NCBI GenBank assembly: GCA_947594855.1 | Contig: CANQEL010000007.1 | Span: 54,080 to 118,079, forward strand | DNA from: an uncultured Lachnospiraceae bacterium | Lineage (GTDB): Bacteria; Bacillota; Clostridia; Lachnospirales; Lachnospiraceae | Direction of reading: 5' to 3' | Length of the DNA: 64,000 bases | Part shown: positions 47,465 through 56,670 of the stretch, one piece after another | Layout of the letters: every line of letters starts with the position of its first letter | Position numbering within the stretch: the first letter of the stretch is position 1 | The notes under the pieces: model-generated | Told to the model about the DNA's origin: nothing | The model's database searches: none | The model's input: only the letters and a program-made list of their open reading frames with translations | Program-made: the position numbers and the translations under genes

Positions 47465-47769
47465 AAAAACACCCTAAATGGAAAGCATCCACTTAGGGCG
47501 AACATATAAAGTCCGTGTTACCACCTAACTTCAGAATAAATCTGCACTCAGCCGGTACTTGGGAAATTTTCCTTTCATACCGTTTCCAGTATAACGTCCG
47601 GAAATCACGTTGGAATCTACTGGGATAATATATCCGTTCACTCCAAAGCTCCAAGGCTACCTTCCATATATGCTTTGCAAAAGCTTACACCAGCCGCTTT
47701 CTCTCTATGACCCAGCTATATATGTACTCCTCCTCATCACTGCCTTTAGTCATCTTTAATTATTGGTAT
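47465..47769 (-). ncRNA. T-box leader controlling ilvD-ilvB, probably tRNA-Val
   Basis: The roughly 300-nt leader contains the T-box sequence AGGTGGTAACACGGAC (minus strand, 47511-47526) and then a terminator (stem 47472-47482 with 47488-47498, followed by five T). The 5' Stem I has the AGTGATGA kink-turn strand and AGTA loop-E strand. The opposing strand of the specifier loop reads GAAGGTAG, allowing codon GTA (Val) at 47658-47660 or GGT (Gly). The UGGU bulge of the T-box pairs with a tRNA ending ACCA (discriminator A), which fits tRNA-Val and not tRNA-Gly. Uncharged tRNA would turn on transcription of ilvD-ilvB. Confidence 0.9.
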
Positions 47770-47775
47770 TGGTTA

Positions 47776-47804
47776 AGTATAATAAATATGTTTACCTCTG
47801 TCAA
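47776..47804 (-). promoter_or_regulatory. Promoter of the T-box / ilvD-ilvB operon
   Basis: On the minus strand a perfect TTGACA (47799-47804) and TATACT (47776-47781) are exactly 17 bases apart. It sits 9 bases past the end of the LCP gene. Confidence 0.75.
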
Positions 47805-47812
47805 GATAAATT

Positions 47813-48802
47813 TTAATTAATTTCATCTTTTCCAAATATATACTCATTCATAGCCTTTTTATTAGATTCAAAGTCTATTTCAAGTATAAGCTGTCCATTT
47901 ACTGAGCCGTTTTTATATGTGCCGTCTACTGGTATTCTTAACTGCTCCACATCAGTCGTACCCATAAATACAACATCCTTAAGCAATGAAAAGATTTTAT
48001 CATTACTAAGGTCAGTGGATATATACGGCATAACCGCTTCCGCAGTCTCATACCATTTGCTTATCGGCTGCGACTTCATCGAAAGAAAAATCTGATTTAA
48101 CACATACCTCTGTCGTTCCGTACGGCCGAAATCACCCTTTAAATCCTGTCTTAGCCTGCAGTATGCAAGCGCCTGGGTTCCGTTCATATTATTGAGACCG
48201 GGTTTAAGTTTCAGCACTGATGTACGATGATAACGGTTCATAAGTATACTGTGTTCTTCATCAGTAAGATTAATCTCTACTCCACCAAGAGTATCAATAA
48301 CTTTTCTGAAGGCTTCAAAATCCACTACAACGTAACCCTGTACGGATATCCCAAAATTACTGAGAATTGTTTTGTACAGAAGTTCCACTCCTCCGTAAGA
48401 ATAAGCTGCATTAAATTTGTGCATTCCATTATCCGGTATATTTATATATATATCCCTCATAATAGATGTAATCTTAATCTTTTCATGCTTCATATCAAGT
48501 GTGGCAATCATGCATGAATCAGAGCGGCCGTCTTCTTTCCACGTGCTTCTTTTATCAGCGCCAACAAGAAGTATATTAATAATCTCATTATTTTTTTCAT
48601 CTCCGGATGTATCTGACAGAAATTCTTTTTCCACATTTTCAATTACATTGGAATCATCTCTGTCCATAAGGTTCAATGTACTCTGAATCTTCCACTTGAA
48701 CGCCGCCGCCCTATTTCCTGCCAGACCCGCAGCAATACACATACAAACGATAAAAATCCAGAAAATTTTCTTTTTCCTCTTTTTCTTTTTTTTCTGTTCC
48801 AT
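47813..48802 (-). CDS. LytR-CpsA-Psr (LCP) family protein
   Basis: A 329-residue protein with a lysine-rich cytoplasmic start, one membrane helix (about 13-30) and an extracellular LCP domain. Motifs include I-N-I-L-L-V-G-A-D-K-R, D-S-C-M-I-A-T-L-D, S-I-M-R-D-I-Y-I-N-I-P and Y-C-R-L-R-Q-D-L-K-G-D-F-G-R-T-E-R-Q-R; the arginines and aspartates bind the polyprenyl pyrophosphate. LCP enzymes attach wall polymers to peptidoglycan. It follows a glycosyltransferase gene by 23 bases. The start at 48802 has GGAGAGA upstream. Confidence 0.92.
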   Translation of the reverse strand: MEQKKKKKRKKKIFWIFIVCMCIAAGLAGNRAAAFKWKIQSTLNLMDRDDSNVIENVEKEFLSDTSGDEKNNEIINILLVGADKRSTWKEDGRSDSCMIATLDMKHEKIKITSIMRDIYINIPDNGMHKFNAAYSYGGVELLYKTILSNFGISVQGYVVVDFEAFRKVIDTLGGVEINLTDEEHSILMNRYHRTSVLKLKPGLNNMNGTQALAYCRLRQDLKGDFGRTERQRYVLNQIFLSMKSQPISKWYETAEAVMPYISTDLSNDKIFSLLKDVVFMGTTDVEQLRIPVDGTYKNGSVNGQLILEIDFESNKKAMNEYIFGKDEIN

Positions 48803-48825
48803 GTCATTCTCTCCAACTCCAAATA

Positions 48826-49755
48826 TCAAATCCAGTAATTTTTATTCATAGTAAATTTCAGCACAAGTTTTTTGGGAAGTCTGTCATATATATGTCCAAA
48901 CCTGTATCCCAGATATTTAAACCCGCTTTGCATAATCATATCGGGTATAAGATAAATTTTCCCTCTTTTTATGAGTTCTGAAGCCGTTTTCCTAACAAGT
49001 CTGATACCCTCTTTTTCAGATGAGACCCGCGTAAATACCTGTTCATATTCCCTGTGTGAGACTGCAAGGTCAAAATTACGTTTAAATTGCTGTATATAAG
49101 AATAGTTATGCGAATGTATAACCGAAGCCTCCGGAACATACTTTACTGTATATCCAATATCTATAAGTCCTGCTGCCATAAGCATGTCCTCATTAAATAT
49201 TGTCTTTTTTACAAAGCCTCCGGCTTCATTATAATATATTTTTTTATACATTGCACATACATCTGAACAGAAATATGTCTTTATTCCATATTTTTCAAAG
49301 GTATCTTTGTTTTGTATACGCTCTTCTTCAGGGTAATTAAAATTTCTTGTTATTCTTTCAATGCTCCCTGCATCTTTTTCCGGAAGCTGCCTGGCATATG
49401 CTGCCGCTACCTTTTTATCAGAAAACGCTTTATACAGATTCTCAATCAGCATATCATTATAAGGGACTGCGTCCTGCGTCATACACAATACATATTCCGA
49501 ATCAGCAATTTCCATTCCCCGGCGTCTTGTCGCACCGTGGTCAAAATCTTTCTGATTCACGTATTCTATTATTACATTATCCCGTATATACATCCTGGCC
49601 CGTTTTTTTTCATTATCACTGTCTTTTCCTTCCGGTATAGTCCATAAAAGTATTATCTTTCTGGGCTTTATTGTCTGACTGTTCAATTTTTTTATTAATA
49701 TGTCAAATTCCAAAGGAGGTTTGTATACGGGTATAATAACATTTATAAAAGACAT
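48826..49755 (-). CDS. Glycosyltransferase family 2, rhamnosyltransferase-like
   Basis: A 309-residue GT-A fold enzyme. N-terminal V-I-I-P-V-Y-K-P, the F-D-H-G-A-T-R-R-R-G motif and M-T-Q-D-A-V-P (acting as the D-x-D region) resemble dTDP-rhamnosyltransferases. A later N-E-D-M-L-M-A-A-G supplies a candidate base. It has no clear membrane segment. Next to an LCP gene, it may take part in making a wall or pilus-related glycopolymer. GGAG lies 9 bases before the start at 49755. Confidence 0.85.
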   Translation of the reverse strand: MSFINVIIPVYKPPLEFDILIKKLNSQTIKPRKIILLWTIPEGKDSDNEKKRARMYIRDNVIIEYVNQKDFDHGATRRRGMEIADSEYVLCMTQDAVPYNDMLIENLYKAFSDKKVAAAYARQLPEKDAGSIERITRNFNYPEEERIQNKDTFEKYGIKTYFCSDVCAMYKKIYYNEAGGFVKKTIFNEDMLMAAGLIDIGYTVKYVPEASVIHSHNYSYIQQFKRNFDLAVSHREYEQVFTRVSSEKEGIRLVRKTASELIKRGKIYLIPDMIMQSGFKYLGYRFGHIYDRLPKKLVLKFTMNKNYWI

Positions 49756-49774
49756 ATGTTCCATCTCCGTTACA

Positions 49775-52306
49775 TCATTTTCGTGCTCCGGTCAGACTGC
49801 ATGCAACATTAACAGCTTCACCTGCATCTGCAGAATATCCATCTGCACCAATTTCAAAAGCAAAATCTTCAGTTACAACTGCTCCGCCTATCATTATCTT
49901 TGCCCTTATATTTTTCTGCTTTGCCAGATCAACAACATTTTTCATCTCCATCATTGTTGTAGTCATAAGAGCAGAAAGACCTATTATATCGGCATTATAT
50001 TTCTCTGCGGCTGCTATTATCTCATCAGCTTCTACATTTTTCCCAAGGTCATAAACCGTAAAACCATAATTTTTAAGCATAACGGCTACAAGATTTTTAC
50101 CTATATCATGTATATCTCCCTTTACTGTAGCTATTACTATAACTCCTTTTGTTTCACCTGCGCTTTTGCCGTCAAGCATTGGTTCAAGATAATCTACGGC
50201 ATTTTTCATTGCTTCTGCGCTTCCCATAAGCTGGGGCAGAAAATATCTCCCTGATTCATAAAGTTCACCAACCTTATTAATAGCAGGAATAAGCGCTTTA
50301 TTAATAATCTCCTCAGGTTTAAATCCATCATCCAATGACTTTTTTGTATAAGAAATTATATTTTCCTTTCTGCCTTTAAGTACAGCCTCATATAATCTGT
50401 AATCACATATATCCCCGGTACTTTTATCTTCTTCATAGTCCGCTTTCTTTTCCGTCATATCACTATTTTTTACAATAACAGTTTCTTTTTTGTGCTTTTC
50501 ATTAAATACTGTTATTCTTTCTACATATCTTGCATCCGAATCAGGTTTTGCCATAAGCATATCTGATGCATAAGTAATATTCATCAGAAGCTCCTGCATT
50601 GGATTTGCAATTGCCATTGTAAGTCCCGAATTTATCGCCAAAGCCATAAATGCAGAATTAACATAAGACCTTTCCGGAAGGCCAAAAGAAATATTAGACA
50701 GACCGCACACTGTTTCAAGCATAAGCTCCTCTTTGCAGTACCTTATTGTTTCGAGTGTTTCAAGCGCTGCCTTTTTATTAGCTCCTACAGTTGCAACAAG
50801 TCCGTCAACTACTATACATTCTCTTCCAATGCCGTATTTTTCTGCTTTATAAACTATTGTATTAATAATTTCTTTCTTTTCATCAATATCTTTTGGAAGT
50901 CCTGCTTCTGAAAGCGGAAGCAGAATAAACATAGCCCCATATTTCTTAGCAATTTCAAGCAGCCTGTCCATCCGTGCCGGGTCAAGACTTATTGAATTCA
51001 TAAGCGCACGGCCCGGATATATTCTAAGCGCAGCTTCCATTACGTCAGGTGAACTTGTATCTATACATAATGGTATATTGACAGCGCATGAAAGTTCATT
51101 TACCGCCATTACCATTATTTCCTTTTCATCAATACCATTCATACCGACATTTACATCAAGTATATCTGCGCCATATTCTACCTGTTCCTCCGCCATAGTT
51201 ATAACAGGTTCCATGTTTTTCTCCCTAAGGGACTCCTGAAGGGCTTTTTTACCCGTAGGATTAATTCTTTCGCCAATAATAAGGAATTTTTCTCCTGAAG
51301 CAATATCAACGGATATTCTTTCTCCTGAAAGAATTTTCTTCTTTTTTGCATCAGTCCGTAAAGTCCTGACATATGCTTTTCTTTCATCATCATCCATTGC
51401 CATGGCAGCTTTCTTTATAAGAGCTATGCACAAAGGGTCAGTTCCACAGCATCCTCCTATAATAGATGCGCCTTTTTTAATAAGATTTTCTGCTTCCTTT
51501 GCAAATTCTTCAGGCGTATTCGAATAAGCTGTCTTTCCATCTGCAAGCACAGGCATACCGCAGTTAGGTTTAGCTATAACCGGAACTGCAGCTACCGACA
51601 CCATACTCTCTATTATAGGCACCATCCTGTCGGGTCCTGATGAACAATTTGCTCCTATAGCATCAGCTCCCATCGACTGAAGCACTGTCACTGCCGTAGC
51701 CGGGTCAGTGCCAAATAATGTCCTTCCATCTTCTTCAAATGAAAGAGTAACCATTACCGGAAGTTCTGATGTCTCTTTTACTGCAAGAAGGGCTGCCCTA
51801 CATTCCTGAAGACTCATCATTGTTTCTATTACGACAAGGTCTATCCCTTCCTTATACATATATCCAAGCTGTTCCTTATATATATCCACAAGTTCCTCAA
51901 ACTTCATTGTTCCTATAGGATACAGCTGTTTTCCTGTCATTGTAAGGTCTCCCGCAACATAACAGCGCCTGTCCTGTATTTCTTCACTTTCAAGTTCGGA
52001 AACAGCCTCTTTTACCGCAGCTTTTGATATCTTTACAAGTTCCCGGTTAATACTTTCAATATTATCTTCCAACCCGTATTCAGCAAGCTTTATTCTGTTT
52101 CCGGTAAAGGTTGGCGCATATATAATATCACTTCCGGCTTTAATATATTCTTTCTGCAGATTTATCATTATATCTTTATGCTCAATAATCCACTCTTCAG
52201 GGCATACCCCCGGATTCATTCCGGATTTTTGAAGCATTGAGCCCGTTGCACCGTCAAGAACTACTATACCTTTATTAACCAAACAGGCAAATTCTTCTCT
52301 TGTCAT
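49775..52306 (-). CDS. metH: Cobalamin-dependent methionine synthase, short form
   Basis: An 843-residue MetH-type enzyme. Domains in order: homocysteine-binding barrel with zinc ligands Cys221, Cys286 and Cys287; pterin-binding barrel for methyltetrahydrofolate (I-G-E-R-I-N-P-T-G-K); B12 cap; and B12-binding domain with G-D-I-H-D-I-G-K-N (His733). The C-terminal reactivation domain that uses S-adenosylmethionine is missing; E. coli MetH is about 1,230 residues. In clostridia a separate protein often does that job, but none is seen nearby. No SAM or cobalamin riboswitch is seen upstream. It needs the folates made by the fol operon. Confidence 0.93.
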   Translation of the reverse strand: MTREEFACLVNKGIVVLDGATGSMLQKSGMNPGVCPEEWIIEHKDIMINLQKEYIKAGSDIIYAPTFTGNRIKLAEYGLEDNIESINRELVKISKAAVKEAVSELESEEIQDRRCYVAGDLTMTGKQLYPIGTMKFEELVDIYKEQLGYMYKEGIDLVVIETMMSLQECRAALLAVKETSELPVMVTLSFEEDGRTLFGTDPATAVTVLQSMGADAIGANCSSGPDRMVPIIESMVSVAAVPVIAKPNCGMPVLADGKTAYSNTPEEFAKEAENLIKKGASIIGGCCGTDPLCIALIKKAAMAMDDDERKAYVRTLRTDAKKKKILSGERISVDIASGEKFLIIGERINPTGKKALQESLREKNMEPVITMAEEQVEYGADILDVNVGMNGIDEKEIMVMAVNELSCAVNIPLCIDTSSPDVMEAALRIYPGRALMNSISLDPARMDRLLEIAKKYGAMFILLPLSEAGLPKDIDEKKEIINTIVYKAEKYGIGRECIVVDGLVATVGANKKAALETLETIRYCKEELMLETVCGLSNISFGLPERSYVNSAFMALAINSGLTMAIANPMQELLMNITYASDMLMAKPDSDARYVERITVFNEKHKKETVIVKNSDMTEKKADYEEDKSTGDICDYRLYEAVLKGRKENIISYTKKSLDDGFKPEEIINKALIPAINKVGELYESGRYFLPQLMGSAEAMKNAVDYLEPMLDGKSAGETKGVIVIATVKGDIHDIGKNLVAVMLKNYGFTVYDLGKNVEADEIIAAAEKYNADIIGLSALMTTTMMEMKNVVDLAKQKNIRAKIMIGGAVVTEDFAFEIGADGYSADAGEAVNVACSLTGARK

Positions 52307-52344
52307 CTGATAACCATCCCCCTGATATTATTCAATAATATACC

Positions 52345-53025
52345 CTATATCAGCACAAAAGTAAAACCTATTTTATAAAAAATGAAAAAAACAGATGCCA
52401 TATATATGCTTGGAAGGAACGGCTTTCTTTCCTTGAGAGAGAGGTTCTTAACTTTTATGTATTTTATATTTCTTATTATAAATAATACTGACGCAAGCAT
52501 TGCAAAGGTCATATTTCCGACAATACATTCCATTATAAGACTGTGCATGCCCCGTATGCCATAATCACTATTTAATATGCCGGAAGTAATTATTACAGAA
52601 TTCAGTATCATCACATCCCTGTCACCTTCACCAATACAGCCGTAAAATGACATAATATGAATAATTAGAGAATACATAAGCACTGAAATAATAAATGAAC
52701 CTCCATATACCGCATTGGAATAAACTCTGTACATACTTATTACACTAATTAAAACCGGCATGATTGCCGCGTATTCCATACACTCATATACATATCCTGT
52801 ATAATAATCAATATACGCCATTACCATAAGCCATGACAAATAGTAAATACAGGAAAATATATAAATTTCCCTTTTACAGATACAGAATACTCCTGCAGTC
52901 ATATAAAACAGCATACATATAAGCATACCCCATCCCATATGGCATTTCCATATGGGATGGCTGCCTTTATGAAGTATTCTGCATGATACCGCAATATTAA
53001 ACAGAACTCCCACTATAATAATCAC
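52345..53025 (-). CDS. A24-type prepilin peptidase, TadV/CpaA-like
   Basis: A 226-residue polytopic membrane protein. The two catalytic aspartates of the A24 family can be placed at Asp73 (A-Y-I-D-Y-Y-T-G) and Asp135 in the G-E-G-D motif (132-135), which replaces the common G-x-G-D-x-K form with G-E-G-D-R-D. It has no N-methylation domain, as expected for TadV/CpaA. The start overlaps the stop of the Ig-repeat gene by 4 bases. Its likely job is to cut the Flp pilin leader. Confidence 0.75.
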   Translation of the reverse strand: MIIIVGVLFNIAVSCRILHKGSHPIWKCHMGWGMLICMLFYMTAGVFCICKREIYIFSCIYYLSWLMVMAYIDYYTGYVYECMEYAAIMPVLISVISMYRVYSNAVYGGSFIISVLMYSLIIHIMSFYGCIGEGDRDVMILNSVIITSGILNSDYGIRGMHSLIMECIVGNMTFAMLASVLFIIRNIKYIKVKNLSLKERKPFLPSIYMASVFFIFYKIGFTFVLI

Positions 53026-56000
53026 CTTATTCTCGTTCTAAACTGCTGTGTAATGCAGCCATATACCTCAAACGTCGGATATACCGTATATTCCTTATCC
53101 CCTTTATAGGCCGTAACGGTAAGATGATAAGGACCGCTTTCCGTTTTCATGGGAATGTTAAATCCCTGCATCATATTTAATGAATTTCTGTCTGACACAT
53201 CATACTGCATACCAAGCGATGGGTTATGTTTAAGAAGTTTATCCGGGAAAAACACTTTTATAATATCGGCATCGCCTTTATATTCAATTTTTAATACAGC
53301 ATTTTCCCCTGCCATAAACAACGGCTTTCCATTGCTATCATTTCTCTGTACAAAAGCTTTAATCTGTATACCATCACATTTTGCAAGCGGAATATCTGAA
53401 ATATTTCCTGCAACGTCTGTTATCCTCATATACATTTGAGAAGGCATACTTCTTAAATATTCAGACATATCCAGATTAATAACATACTCATTTTTATTAA
53501 TGTTATATATTGAGCGTTCACAAATTTCATCACAATATACCTCTATTGAGGAAATACCTGAATGTTTGTCCGTCACATGTATATTTCCTTTAAGCGTATT
53601 CTCATTCCATGGATTATCACATCTATAATCTGCTTCAGGCGCATCAAAATCAACATTAATATAAAATTCCACTATACTGCTATTACCCGCAATATCGCGT
53701 GCTTCAATCATATAATCATATTTTCCGCTTACCATTGAATCAATTAATTCATCCGAAAAAGAAAGAACCACATTATTTATATCCTGTACTTGAATATTAA
53801 CAGGATTTTTAATATTAACCTCTGCTACACGATCCGGTTCTCTCTTAATAAGTGTATAATTACTATTTTTATTATTTAACCCGCTAAGCTCGTCGCTTAC
53901 ATATATTTTCCCCCTTAAGCCTTCTCTGTTAAGCCATATATTATTTTTTCTCTCAAGCCCCGTAAAAGTTTTAGTAAGCAGAATTGAAGGCGGGGTTTTA
54001 TCTAACATATAGGTTAAACTTTTTGTATTTACATTTCCAGCTACGTCAGAGGCACTAATCCTTATAATATTTTTACCTGGACTATCAATCAAATAATGCA
54101 ATGTTTTTTCCCCATTTTTATTTTTCGCAGAACTCTGCATCAATTCGTTATTTACCATAATCTCTACATTATCCACACCACTGTAATTATCCTCTGCCTT
54201 TACAAACAATATAATATTTCCTCTGTACCATTTCTTATCACTAACCTCATTATCAATATAAATTTCAGGCGCAGTCTTATCTTTTTTAAGTACAAGACTG
54301 ACCGGATTTGCAGAAACGTATGTACCGCCTGATATTACGTCAATATTATATACGCCGTCAGGTTTTCCGTTCAAATAATACATTGGATTAAATGAATATC
54401 TGTATGTATACAGGCCTGAAGGAATTGTGTGCGCCATAACGCTCTGGTTTGCAAAAACAACACGTTCACCGGAAGGATTCATATCTTCCTCTGACAATAT
54501 TGTAAGCGCTGCTACCTGAAAATTTCCTCCATATACATAAGTATTAATAATTGAGCTGTTATACCCATTTATTCCTCCCGCAATACTTGCATTTACGGTA
54601 TGTGCCCGTGGTTTACTGAATACTATATATTCCGTATCACTCACATTTCCCACATTATCAAATACCCTTATAAAGTATTTATAATTATCAGCCACTACTT
54701 TTATATCATTTTCAGATAATATTACCGTATTCCTTCCCGCATAATTTACCTGGTCAATAATTAAACCATCTTCTCTTACTAACGCAATACTTCTTATTCC
54801 TGAGCCGTTATCAATCGCAGAAACAGGTATATATGCATTTTCCATCAGAGATATATATGGAGGAACGTACACTTCAGGCGCCGATGCATCAGAAACAAGT
54901 ATAAGCGTATTATCCTGATTTCTGCTTTTATCGCACATATTTGAAATATCATTCAGATTATCCGGATAACTGTAGTCATAATACACCCTTCCTTCTGTAT
55001 TGACATAAGTAACTTCTTTATCCGGTGTATTAAAATTAAATCTTGCCATACTACTGAAAGCATGCCTGCAATCGTTATAACCTGTCGTAACTCCTGTCAC
55101 CGTACCTATAATACCAAGTGGTTTTTCCGTACCGGTACCATCTTTTACAATTCCTGAATATTCTCCGGTTTTACTGTTTTTCTTCTGCATTGTATAATAC
55201 TTCTGGTTATCTCCCCATCCTGTTATACTGTATATATTATAATTGGGATGAAATACCGGACTGGCAGCTTCAGCATCAGCAAAATATGATTCAAAAGCAA
55301 GCCTTACTACAGAATTTTTTCTTACATAATATGTCCCGTTATCGTAAAAAACATTGCCTGCCTCACCTTCTGCATATGCATCCCTGGTATTTGTATAGTT
55401 TACGGGTGAAAACACAACTGATTTATTAAAAAAACTATCCAAATCAGATGGCTTTGCCCATTTTCTTACATTCTTAATTCCTGCCGCGGTCCTGAACAGA
55501 TAACCGTTATTATCTGCGCTTATTGTACGATAATTGCCGCTTTCCCTCACAATTCCGCACAACTGCTTATTATTTTCCACAACCGTCATTATTGCGTCAA
55601 ACCTGTATGTGTTTTTATTGCAGTATATCTGATTCCAGGTTATGGCGCTGTTGCCATTAAACAGACTTTGTAAAAGATTTAATTTAGCCCTTCTTAATAC
55701 GTATGTATAGCCATTTTTTTTGACCTGTGATACCTCTTTTACATACGTTCCTCCAAGTTTTACTTCCACCGAATCTGTCCTGCCGCCTGCTGTAAGAGTT
55801 ATCGTATACCCTACAGTCCTGTATTGTGTTGATGTGGAAGACGTAAGCCCCATTGAGCAGAAATATATATAACCGTCATTATCATTAAGCCGTGCCGGAG
55901 TATTGTTTTCTGCGCCATATTTTTCGTAATATGTATATGCATTATTATATACGGAAGCATCAGCTTTATACTCAGGAATAAACACAATTATAATTAATAT

Positions 56001-56027
56001 CAGAAACAAAAATATTTTTTTATTCAT
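53022..56027 (-). CDS. Large secreted protein with Ig-like repeats in the Tad operon
   Basis: A 1,001-residue secreted protein. The signal peptide (N-K-K-I-F-L-F-L-I-L-I-I-I-V-F) is followed by a unique N-terminal region of ~400 residues and then at least four Ig-like beta-sandwich units with recurring D-x-x-A-P-E/D, D-N-x-S-G-I/V and D-V-A-G-N-V motifs (for example D-N-Y-S-G-V-D-N-V and D-I-A-G-N-S-S). No C-terminal LPxTG or membrane anchor is visible. The start at 56027 has GAAAGGAG upstream. Coupling with cpaB and the prepilin peptidase suggests a pilus-associated adhesin or tip/anchor protein. No specific family is recognised. Confidence 0.75.
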   Translation of the reverse strand: MNKKIFLFLILIIIVFIPEYKADASVYNNAYTYYEKYGAENNTPARLNDNDGYIYFCSMGLTSSTSTQYRTVGYTITLTAGGRTDSVEVKLGGTYVKEVSQVKKNGYTYVLRRAKLNLLQSLFNGNSAITWNQIYCNKNTYRFDAIMTVVENNKQLCGIVRESGNYRTISADNNGYLFRTAAGIKNVRKWAKPSDLDSFFNKSVVFSPVNYTNTRDAYAEGEAGNVFYDNGTYYVRKNSVVRLAFESYFADAEAASPVFHPNYNIYSITGWGDNQKYYTMQKKNSKTGEYSGIVKDGTGTEKPLGIIGTVTGVTTGYNDCRHAFSSMARFNFNTPDKEVTYVNTEGRVYYDYSYPDNLNDISNMCDKSRNQDNTLILVSDASAPEVYVPPYISLMENAYIPVSAIDNGSGIRSIALVREDGLIIDQVNYAGRNTVILSENDIKVVADNYKYFIRVFDNVGNVSDTEYIVFSKPRAHTVNASIAGGINGYNSSIINTYVYGGNFQVAALTILSEEDMNPSGERVVFANQSVMAHTIPSGLYTYRYSFNPMYYLNGKPDGVYNIDVISGGTYVSANPVSLVLKKDKTAPEIYIDNEVSDKKWYRGNIILFVKAEDNYSGVDNVEIMVNNELMQSSAKNKNGEKTLHYLIDSPGKNIIRISASDVAGNVNTKSLTYMLDKTPPSILLTKTFTGLERKNNIWLNREGLRGKIYVSDELSGLNNKNSNYTLIKREPDRVAEVNIKNPVNIQVQDINNVVLSFSDELIDSMVSGKYDYMIEARDIAGNSSIVEFYINVDFDAPEADYRCDNPWNENTLKGNIHVTDKHSGISSIEVYCDEICERSIYNINKNEYVINLDMSEYLRSMPSQMYMRITDVAGNISDIPLAKCDGIQIKAFVQRNDSNGKPLFMAGENAVLKIEYKGDADIIKVFFPDKLLKHNPSLGMQYDVSDRNSLNMMQGFNIPMKTESGPYHLTVTAYKGDKEYTVYPTFEVYGCITQQFRTRIR

Positions 56028-56649
56028 TTGCGCTCCTTTCCAACCTGCATACCCTGACAGTTCCCATGGCAAGCATTTCATTAAGGCACTGCTCCCGTTC
56101 TTTTTCAATAAGAACGTTAAGTATCATTGCACATCCCTCATCTTCTATTGCCGTACCGTCAGAATTAAAGGCTCCAATAACATATACATTGCTTATAACA
56201 TTACTGCACTTTCCCGTATTACTGTCTACAACTGAAATATCTATGTAATCACCTGCTCTTATAATACCTCCTGAAAATTGAGATATATCCAAAGCCCGTA
56301 TTCCGGCAACTACGGGATTTTCCATACCTGCCGTAATATTTGCTTCATCTCCTATGACCTCTTGTGAAATCATTATACCGGCCGCCACATCACAGCTTAC
56401 TGTTTTTCCTATAAGCTGATATTTATCGCTTATTGCATTTTCCGTTTTCATATCAGCGTCTATATTTTCAACCGTAATCAAGCTGTCAACATTTTCTTCA
56501 GTAATAATTGTTCCTTTACTTATACTGACAGAAGTCATTATTACCGGAACCGTATTTTTATCTTTTTTCATACAAACAATTATTATCAGCAATACAGCTA
56601 TAACCAGTATGGCAATTATATATTTCAATGCACTTTTTTTAATCTTCAT
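56020..56649 (-). CDS. cpaB: Flp pilus assembly protein CpaB/RcpC-like (SAF domain)
   Basis: A 209-residue protein with one N-terminal membrane anchor and a SAF domain (V-S-I-S-K-G-T-I-I-T-E-E-N-V-D, then G-K-T-V-S-C-D-V-A-A-G) followed by an RcpC-like part (G-I-R-A-L-D-I-S-Q-F...I-R-A-G-D-Y-I-D-I-S-V-V). In Tad systems CpaB sits on the outside of the membrane and helps pilus assembly. The SAF region resembles wall- or glycan-binding folds. It overlaps the Ig-repeat gene by 8 bases. Confidence 0.85.
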   Translation of the reverse strand: MKIKKSALKYIIAILVIAVLLIIIVCMKKDKNTVPVIMTSVSISKGTIITEENVDSLITVENIDADMKTENAISDKYQLIGKTVSCDVAAGIMISQEVIGDEANITAGMENPVVAGIRALDISQFSGGIIRAGDYIDISVVDSNTGKCSNVISNVYVIGAFNSDGTAIEDEGCAMILNVLIEKEREQCLNEMLAMGTVRVCRLERSANE

Positions 56650-56670
56650 ATACCTTTTTACCTCCTGTTG

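Noticed and set aside
47659..47661. GGU glycine specifier in the T-box leader
   Set aside because: The UGGU antiterminator bulge does not pair with tRNA-Gly (discriminator U), and the downstream genes make branched-chain amino acids.
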